NCBI RefSeq assembly: GCF_030519475.1
Contig: NZ_JAUMKD010000005.1
Coordinates: forward strand, 310,001 to 374,000
Source of the DNA: Micromonospora sp. C28SCA-DRY-2
GTDB taxonomy: Bacteria > Actinomycetota > Actinomycetes > Mycobacteriales > Micromonosporaceae
DNA length: 64,000 bases
Direction: 5' to 3'
Shown here: positions 55,101 through 64,000 of the stretch, one piece after another
Layout: each line of letters begins with the position of its first letter
How positions within the stretch are numbered: the first letter of the stretch is position 1
Notes under the pieces: model-generated
Database searches by the model: none
The model's input: only the letters and a program-made list of their open reading frames with translations
Told to the model about the DNA's origin: nothing
Program-made: the position numbers and the translations under genes

Positions 55101-57583
55101 ACGCGTTCGCCCTCGACGGCGAGCCGGCCGGTACCGACATCGCGGCCACCTGGGCGGCCCAGGACCGGGGCTTCTTCAGCGCCCTGCACCTGGTGCAGGC
55201 GCTGGCCGGTGCCGGCCTGACAAGTGACGATGGCGCCCTCACCCTGGACCTGGTCACCAGCGGCATCGGTGACGTCAGCGGCACCGACCTGTGCCGGCCG
55301 GAGCACGCCACCCTGGCCGGGCTGGCCCGGGTGCTCCCGGTCGAGCTGCCCGGGCTGACCGTCCGGCTGCTCGACGCCGACCCGGCCGACGACGGCGGGC
55401 GGGCGCTCCTGGCCGAGCTGCGCCGCCCGGTCGACCCGGAGCGACCCGAGGTGGCGCTGCGCGGCGGCCGCCGCTGGGTGACCGGCTACGAGCAGGTCAC
55501 CGTGGACGCCGAGGGCGAGCCGGGGGCGCTGCGCGAGGGCGGCCGGTACGTCATCACCGGCGGCCTCGGCGGCATCGGCATCACCCTGGCCGAGGACTTC
55601 GCCCAGCGGGCCCGGGCGAAGCTGGTCCTGCTGGCCCGCTCCGGCCTGCCCGCCCGCGAGGAGTGGGACGCGCACCTGACCGTGCACGGCGGGGCGGACC
55701 GCACCGGCCGGGCGATCGCGGCGATCCGCCGGATGGAGGCGGCCGGCGCCGAGGTGCTGGTGCTCGCCGCCGACGTCACCGACCCGGCCGACCTGCGCCG
55801 GGTCCGGGCGGCGGCCGAGGCCGCGTACGGCGGGATCGACGGCATCGTGCACGCGGCCGGCCTGCCCGGCGGCGGCATGGCCGAGATCAAGGAGCGGGCC
55901 GAGGCGGAGCGGGTGCTGGCGCCCAAGCTCGCCGGCACCCTCGCGCTGGCGCAGGTCTTCGGCGACCTGCCGCTGGACTTCGTGGTGCTCTGCTCGTCGA
56001 TCACCGCGGTGATCGGCGGCTTCGGCCAGGTGGACTACTGCGCTGCCAACAACGCGCTGGACGCCTACGCCCGCTCCGGGCTGGGCTGGCGGGCGCCGGT
56101 GCTGTCGCAGAACTGGGGCGGCTGGGCCGAGGTGGGCATGGCGGTGGAGACCAACGCGCCGGCCGGGTTCCGGGCCGCGGGCCGGGACACCGTCACCAGT
56201 CCGGTCGAGCACCCGGTGCTCACCACGAAGGTGACCGGCCCCGACGGCATCGTGCTGCACGGCCTGGTCTCCGCGGCCACCCACTGGCTGCTCGACGAGC
56301 ACCGCATCGGCGGGGTGCCGGTGGTCCCGGGCACCGCCCACCTGGAGTCGGTCCGCGCGGCGGTGGCCGCCGCGCTGCCCGCTCCGGCCGAGGGCGCCTG
56401 CGTGGAACTGCGCGACGTGGTGTTCCTGGAGCCGTTCTCGGTGCCGGAGGGCACCGTGGCCCAGTACCGGGTGGAGCTGACCCCGAGCGAGGACGGCGCC
56501 GACTTCGCGGTGCGCAGCCTCGCCGCCGGCCAGACGCGCACGCACGTGCGCGGCTCGGCGGGCTGGACCGTCGAGCCGGCCCCGCCGGCGCGGCAGCCGG
56601 CCGTGGCCGGCCGGCGGGTGGACGACGACTCGTCGTTCGGCCGTGGCCGCACCAGCATGCTCACCTTCGGGCCGCGCTGGGCCGCGCTGCGCGAGCACCA
56701 CCTCGGCGACGCCGAGGAACTGGCCCGGATCGCGGCCCCCGCCGAGGCCGTCGGTGACCTGCCGGCCTGGGGGCTGCACCCGGCGCTGCTGGACGTGGCG
56801 ACCGCGTTCGGCCGGGGCCAGGGTTCGGGCACCTACCTGCCGCTGTCGTACGGGCGGATCGTGGTGCGCGGGCCGCTGCCGGCCGAGTTCCACAGCCACC
56901 TGCGGCACCGGGACAGCGCCACCGACGAGGTGGTCGCCGCCGACCTGACCCTGCTCGACCCGGCCGGCCGCGAACTCGTCGCGATCAGCGACTTCGTGCT
57001 GCGCCGGGTCGACCAGGGCGCGGTGACCGGCGGGCTGACCGCCGCCGCGCCGGCCGACACCGTCGAGGCGGCGCCGGCCGGGCCGACCGAGGACATCCGG
57101 CCGGTGGACGGCGCGGAGGCGTTCCGGCGCAGCCTCACCGCCGGGCTGGGCACCCAGGTGGTGATCGCCACCCGGACGGTGGCCGACATCCGCGACCGGG
57201 CCGGCCGGGTGACCACCGAGAGCCTGGAGAACGAGCCGGAGGCGCCGGCCGCCACGCCGGCCGCGACCGGGGGCGGCTCGGCCGCGCCGAGCACCGAGCT
57301 GGAGGTCACCATCGCCGGGGTCTGGCGGGACGCGCTGGGCGTGCCGGAGATCGGGGTCGACGACGACTTCTTCGCCCTCGGCGGCAACTCCCTGGTCGCG
57401 GTCCAGCTGATCGCGGCGATGCGCAAGGCGACCGGGGTCCGGCTGCCGATGCGCAGCCTCTTCGAGACGCCCACCGTCGCCGGTCTCGCCGCCCGGATCG
57501 AGGAGCTGCGGGCCACCGCCCCCACCGACGAGCCGGCCGCCCCGGCCACCATCCCCGCCATCCCGCGGCTGCCCCGCGCGTGA
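52112..57583 (+). CDS. Type I PKS module KS-AT-KR-DH-ACP, 1823 aa
   Basis: KS about 12-440, Cys188 (HTACSTSL). AT about 530-840, Ser633 (GHSIGEY) with SHAFHSP near 727, the malonyl-CoA signature. KR about 1140-1320 (YVITGGLGGIG near 1146; Ser and Tyr in CSSITA and GQVDYCAANN). DH about 1375-1640 (HRIGGVPVVPG near 1397; HPALLDVA). ACP Ser1760 (GGNSL). KR before DH is the reverse of the usual order. ATG 52112 follows GAAGGAC; GTG 52094, overlapping the upstream stop, is an alternative. Adds one malonyl unit and can leave a double bond. Its AT may also serve the AT-less first module. Confidence 0.94.
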   Translation: MSNPTATDLPDDGIEPIAIVGMAARLPGAADVNEFWRNLVDGVESSTELSREEQIARGATEAEVDDPGWVNRAPLVDGYDEFDAGLFGMTAREAEITDPQHRLFLESCYTALQDAGYDPGRYDGSVGVYAGTGGNFYLHRYVYRNKRVGGSPHGAVSIATGNSPNYIATNVSYRLDLRGPSLTVHTACSTSLVAFHLACEALRNGECDMALAGGANIELPHVGYLGMDGFTSPDGRCRPFDAGANGTVWGSGVGVTLLKRLSDAIADGDTIRAVVLGNAINNDGAGKVGFTAPSMDGQMEAIAQAVAMADVDPRTISYVEAHGTGTAMGDPIEVAALSAVYTKDTDDRGWCGIGSVKSNIGHLSQPSGIVSVIKTVLAMEHGLIPPTINYETPNPAIEFADTPFYVTNTLTKWDTDGAPRRAGVSSFGIGGTNAHVVLEEAPAAHRPSRRVRPAQLLHLSAKTPTALDTAVRRLAEHLESAADRGPEHLADVAHTLRIGRQEYPHRVAVVATDLADAVTALTTPRRRQAGVAEGAAPRLAFLFSGQGAQYAGMGAQLYAEEPGFAATVDQCAELLRPELGLDIRDLILGRDPQAQEKLTETRYTQPALFVVEYALAALWQSAGVRPAAMIGHSIGEYVAATVAGVLSLPDALRVVAARGRLMQSMPPGAMLAVALDESVVAERLPEGLAVATVNGPGTCVVAGPTEAVAAFAETLKGKAKPLRTSHAFHSPMMEPILAEFTALMAGVPLRAPAIPFLSNVTGTWITEQQATDPAYWAAHLRQPVRFGACVATLLGEGTWQLVECGPGKQLANLARMQVAKAAEAQRKLTPLGSLPGPGDATGDLATLLGAAAALWCQGTPVRLGSDPDARRVPLPTYPFERRRYWVDPDPVEQVAAAPVETGPRPLPEWFAVPVWRQAAPEPRTEPPGRCLVLVDGPRGDALLAGLRAAGADPVPVRPGDAFAATDTGYRLRPGVRDDYDALVAALAADGVPARLVHAFALDGEPAGTDIAATWAAQDRGFFSALHLVQALAGAGLTSDDGALTLDLVTSGIGDVSGTDLCRPEHATLAGLARVLPVELPGLTVRLLDADPADDGGRALLAELRRPVDPERPEVALRGGRRWVTGYEQVTVDAEGEPGALREGGRYVITGGLGGIGITLAEDFAQRARAKLVLLARSGLPAREEWDAHLTVHGGADRTGRAIAAIRRMEAAGAEVLVLAADVTDPADLRRVRAAAEAAYGGIDGIVHAAGLPGGGMAEIKERAEAERVLAPKLAGTLALAQVFGDLPLDFVVLCSSITAVIGGFGQVDYCAANNALDAYARSGLGWRAPVLSQNWGGWAEVGMAVETNAPAGFRAAGRDTVTSPVEHPVLTTKVTGPDGIVLHGLVSAATHWLLDEHRIGGVPVVPGTAHLESVRAAVAAALPAPAEGACVELRDVVFLEPFSVPEGTVAQYRVELTPSEDGADFAVRSLAAGQTRTHVRGSAGWTVEPAPPARQPAVAGRRVDDDSSFGRGRTSMLTFGPRWAALREHHLGDAEELARIAAPAEAVGDLPAWGLHPALLDVATAFGRGQGSGTYLPLSYGRIVVRGPLPAEFHSHLRHRDSATDEVVAADLTLLDPAGRELVAISDFVLRRVDQGAVTGGLTAAAPADTVEAAPAGPTEDIRPVDGAEAFRRSLTAGLGTQVVIATRTVADIRDRAGRVTTESLENEPEAPAATPAATGGGSAAPSTELEVTIAGVWRDALGVPEIGVDDDFFALGGNSLVAVQLIAAMRKATGVRLPMRSLFETPTVAGLAARIEELRATAPTDEPAAPATIPAIPRLPRA

Positions 57584-57611
57584 GCACCGAGAAACCAGGA
57601 GTGACAGAGCA

Positions 57612-58565
57612 ATGAGCGACACGATCGCCACGCTGCCGGTGGTCGTCGAGAACGACGGCCGGGAGCTGACCGAGTTGATCGACGCCCGCCGCGCGGAACT
57701 GCGCGCGACGCTGGCCGAGCACGGCGGACTGCTGTTCCGCGGCTTCGACGTCGGCGGGGTGGACGGCTTCGACCGGGTGGTCCGGGCGCTGTCCGGCGAA
57801 CCGCTGGTCTACACCGAACGGTCCTCGCCCCGGCACGCCATCAAGGGCCGGGTCTACACCTCGACCGACTACCCGCCGGACGAGGAGATCTTCCTGCACA
57901 ACGAGAACTCGTACCAGGCGCGCTGGCCGCTGACCCTGTTCTTCTACTGCATCACCCCGCCGCAGACGCAGGGCGCGACCCCGCTGGCCGACGTGCGCCG
58001 GGTGTACGCCGAGATCGACCCGGCGGTGCGGGAGGAGTTCGTGCGCCGGCGCTGGATGCTGGTCCGCAACTTCCACGCCGACTTCGGCACCCGCTGGCAG
58101 GACGTGTTCAACACCGACGACCGGGCCGAGGTCGAGGCGTACGCGGCGGCGAACCGGATCGGGCTGGAGTGGCGCGGTAAGGACGGGCTGCGCACCCGGG
58201 CGGTGCGGGACGTGGTGCACCACCGGCCCGGCTCGGACACCCCGCGCTGGTTCAACCACGCCACCTTCTTCCACATCAGCACCCTGCCCAAGGACTACCA
58301 GGAGGGGCTGCTGGCCATGTTCGGCGCGGACGAGCTGCCGTCGAACACCTACTACGGCGACGGTGGGGAGATCCCCGCCGACGTGATGGAGCACCTGCGG
58401 GCCGCGTACCGGGCGGCCAGCGTCCGCTTCGACTACCAGCGCGACGACGTGCTGGTGGTGGACAACATGACAGCGGCGCACGGGCGGGAGCCGTTCACCG
58501 GCCCCCGCAAGATCGCCGTCGCGATGGCCGAACCGCACACCCCCGAGAGCGCTGGAGACAACTGA
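57612..58565 (+). CDS. TauD/SyrP-type Fe(II)/2-oxoglutarate hydroxylase, 317 aa
   Basis: Facial triad: H-N-E in FLHNENSY near 97-99 and the distal His of [20 protein letters not shown] near 299, with the 2-oxoglutarate Arg in the same stretch. SyrP-like enzymes beta-hydroxylate amino acids, often Asp/Asn on a carrier. The next NRPS has an Asn-like code, so beta-hydroxy-Asn (or Asp) is the likely product. Good AGGAG site 9 nt before the ATG. Confidence 0.9.
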   Translation: MSDTIATLPVVVENDGRELTELIDARRAELRATLAEHGGLLFRGFDVGGVDGFDRVVRALSGEPLVYTERSSPRHAIKGRVYTSTDYPPDEEIFLHNENSYQARWPLTLFFYCITPPQTQGATPLADVRRVYAEIDPAVREEFVRRRWMLVRNFHADFGTRWQDVFNTDDRAEVEAYAAANRIGLEWRGKDGLRTRAVRDVVHHRPGSDTPRWFNHATFFHISTLPKDYQEGLLAMFGADELPSNTYYGDGGEIPADVMEHLRAAYRAASVRFDYQRDDVLVVDNMTAAHGREPFTGPRKIAVAMAEPHTPESAGDN

Positions 58566-58749
58566 TGGCCGAATCCCGTTTCCTGGTCGTCCGCAACGAC
58601 GAGGAGCAGTACTCGATCTGGTCGGCCGAGCGCGACCTCCCCGCGGGGTGGCACGAGGCCGGTTTCGCCGGCACCCGCGAGGAGTGCCTGGCGCACATCG
58701 ACACCGTCTGGACGGACATGCGTCCGCGTTCGGTCCGCGAGGCGGCGTC

Positions 58750-58753
<4 letters not shown>
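58565..58753 (+). CDS. MbtH-like NRPS chaperone, 62 aa
   Basis: Full-length MbtH fold: [51 protein letters not shown], with the conserved Ser/Leu/Trp pattern (YSIW, LPAGW, VWTDMRP). Activates adenylation domains by binding them. Joined by overlaps to the hydroxylase before and the NRPS after. Confidence 0.96.
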
Positions 58754-61862
<3,109 letters not shown>

Positions 61863-61863
<1 letters not shown>

Positions 61864-64000
61864 TGACCGACCTGAAGGATCCGGCCCGGGACGCGGCCCG
61901 CCAGGCGTTGATCGCCCAGCGGCTGCGCAAGCGGCAGTCGGCCGCGCCCGCGGCCCGGATCGGCCCGCGTCCGCCGGACGCCGAGGTGCCGCTGTCGTAC
62001 GCCCAGGAGCGGGTCTGGTTCATGGACCAGCTCGCTCCGGGCGAGGCGGCGTACCACATCGCGGTGCCGCTGCGGGTGCGCGGGCCGCTCGACGTCGCGG
62101 CGCTGCGCGCCGCGCTGGCCGGGCTGACCCGCCGGCACGAGTCGCTGCGCACCCGGTTCCCGGCCGACGCCGACGGCCGGCCGACCGTGGTGGTGCAGGA
62201 CGCGGTCGAGGTGCCGCTGACCATCGTGGACGCCCCGGACGAGGCGGCGGCGCAGGCGCTGGTGGAGGCGGCCGCGGCCGAGCCGTTCGACCTGGCCGAG
62301 GGGCCGCTGCTGCGGGCGCTGCTGATCCGGCTGAACGTCGACGACGACAATCCGGCCTCCGCGCCGCACGGCGGCACTCCGGACCGGATGAACGTCGACG
62401 ACCACGTGCTGTTCCTCAGCAAGCACCACATCGTCGGCGACGGCTGGTCGGTGGACGTGCTGCTGCGCGACCTGATCACCCTCTACCGGGGTGGCGACCT
62501 GCCGGCGCTGCCGATCCAGTACGGCGACTTCGCCCACTGGGAGGCGCGGGAGCTGGAGGGGCCGGCGGCCCGCCGGCACCTGGACTGGTGGAAGCAGCGG
62601 CTGGCCGGCATCACCCCGCTGGAGCTGCCGCTGGACCTGCCCCGTCCGGCCACCCAGACCTACACCGGCGACTTCGTGGAGCTGCGGCTGGACCGGGCCG
62701 CCGCGGACGGGCTGCTCGCGCTGACCCGCTCGTACGGCGGCACCCTGTTCATGACGCTGCTCGCGGCGTACCAGGTGTTCCTGTCCCGGCATGCCGGGCA
62801 GGACGACTTCGCCGTCGGGGCGTCGGTCGCCGGCCGGTCGGTGCCGGAGCTGGAAGACGTCGTCGGCATGTTCATCAACATGGTGCCGCTGCGCGCCGAG
62901 CTGGCCGGCGACCCGACCTTCATCGAGCTGCTGGAGCGCACCCGGCGCAGCGTGCTGGACGGCCTGGAGCACGCCGAGGTGCCGTTCGCGAAGGTGGTGC
63001 ACGAGCTGGGGCTGCCCCGGGACGTGAGCCGCTCGCCGGTGTTCCAGGCCATGTTCGTGCTGCAGAACTACGAGATCGGCCGGTTCAACGAGGTCTCCGA
63101 CGCCACCGACGTCACCTTCGACTGGACGCCGATGGAGCTGCGGGCGACCCGGTTCGACTTCGAGCTGCACGCGGTGGAGACGGTCGACGGGCTCTACGCC
63201 AAGCTGGTCTTCAACACCGACCTGTTCACCCGGGCCACCGTCGAGCGGATGGCCGAGCGGCTCGCCGCGCTGCTGCACGCGGTGGTGGCCGCCCCGGACA
63301 CCCCGATCTCCGCGCTCGACCTGCTCGCCCCGGCCGAGCGGCGGCTGCTGGCGAGCTGGAACGACACCGCCGCCGACTTCCCGCGCGAGCAGACCCTGCA
63401 CGGGCCGATCGAGCAGCGGGCCGCCGCCACCCCGGACGCGGTGGCGGTCACCTTCGAGGGCCGCTCGGTGACGTACGCCGAGCTGAACGCCGCCGCGAAC
63501 CGGATCGCGCACCGGCTGCGCGCGGCCGGGGTGGGCCCGGAGACCCTGGTCGGCGTCTGCGCCGAGCGGTCGGTCGAGCTGGTCGCCGGGCTGCTCGGCG
63601 TGCTGAAGGCCGGCGGTGCCTACCTCCCGCTGGACCCGGAGTATCCGGCCGACCGGCTGGCGTTCATGGTCACCGACGCGGCCGCGCCGGTGGTGCTGGT
63701 GCAGCGGCACCTGCGCGACGTGCTGCCGGACACCGGCGCCACCGTCCTCGCCCTCGACGACGAGGGCGTCTGGGCCGGCCAGCCGACCGTGGACCCGGCG
63801 CCGACGGCCGGCCCGGAACACCTGGCGTACGTGATCTACACCTCCGGCTCCACCGGCCGGCCGAAGGGTGTGCCGAACACCCACCGGGGCATCGTCAACC
63901 GGCTCGACTGGATGCAGAAGACCTACCGGCTCGGCGCCGACGACGCGGTGCTGCAGAAGACCCCGGCCAGCTTCGACGTGTCGGTGTGGGAGTTCTTCTG
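61863..64000 (+). CDS. NRPS C-A... (3' end beyond the window)
   Basis: 712 codons are visible. C domain about 45-480 with KHHIVGDGWS near 187 (intact HHxxxDG). A domain from about 500 to the edge ([14 protein letters not shown]). The last residues, SFDVSVWEFFW, give D-V-W for the first three pocket positions, as in Ser-activating domains. A 19-residue insert with direct repeats lies in the C domain just before the HH motif. Starts by TGATG overlap. Confidence 0.92.
62332..62402 (+). repeat. 14-bp direct repeat bounding a 57-bp in-frame insert in a C domain
   Basis: TGAACGTCGACGAC at 62332-62345 and 62389-62402. One period is 57 bp (19 codons) and contains NPASAPHGGTPDRM-like Pro/Gly/Asp-rich sequence. 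Removing one period restores a normal C-domain spacing (RLNVDDHVLFLSKHH). Confidence 0.85.

Noticed and set aside
51566-57631. A 2021-codon open frame on the minus strand opposite the NRPS/PKS genes
   Set aside because: It is a product of extreme GC bias at third positions: the protein is Arg/Gly/His/Val low-complexity with no family motif, while the plus strand encodes recognisable KS, AT, KR, DH and ACP domains.

Overview
The window is very GC-rich DNA (third codon positions almost all G or C) from a filamentous actinomycete. GTG and ATG starts with 1- or 4-nt stop/start overlaps, leaderless promoters, an EccB homologue, a SigE-type ECF sigma factor and the cluster content fit Micromonosporaceae (Micromonospora or Salinispora). 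That assignment is inferred from sequence style only.

Layout. 1-6 kb: Hsp20 and a CIRCE-controlled groEL, then a PucR-type regulator divergent from a ferredoxin reductase/fatty-acid desaturase pair. 5.9-7.3 kb: a truncated alanyl-tRNA-synthetase-like gene preceded by an alanine-rich leader peptide and a terminator/antiterminator that look like a classical ribosome-mediated attenuator. 7.4-14.6 kb: an ECF sigma factor with a membrane partner, an acyl-CoA dehydrogenase and assorted metabolic genes. 14.6-18.1 kb: a sulfide/persulfide locus (TauE exporter, YgaP-like rhodanese, persulfide-dioxygenase/rhodanese fusion, CstR-type repressor with two matching operators). 18.2-20.8 kb: orphan EccB and two methyltransferases. 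21-29 kb: a sugar ABC uptake system divergent from a dehydrogenase, isomerase and glycoside hydrolase, split by a TnpB-only IS element with its omega-RNA end.

29-38.2 kb is an arsenic island: ArsC, an AqpS-type channel, an ArsR-ArsC fusion, three more ArsR repressors, two flavoproteins, an ArsN1-like acetyltransferase, an MFS pump, and a coupled trio (49-aa protein, 90-aa protein with four CCG motifs, M28 peptidase). No ArsB/Acr3 pump or ArsM is present.

39.2 kb to the right edge is one strand of a hybrid NRPS-PKS cluster that runs off the window: A-T-KS without AT; a thioesterase fused to a LanB-type glutamylation domain; a second LanB-type protein; A-T-C-T; KS-AT-KR-DH-ACP; a SyrP/TauD hydroxylase; MbtH; C-A(Asn-like code)-T; and C-A (Ser-like start of code). 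Two LanB-like, elimination-domain-less proteins inside an assembly-line operon with no precursor peptide are the strongest candidate for an undescribed chemistry. The alanine attenuator is the strongest new regulatory find. An 85-bp intergenic repeat occurs twice, each time exactly bridging a stop codon and the next start codon.
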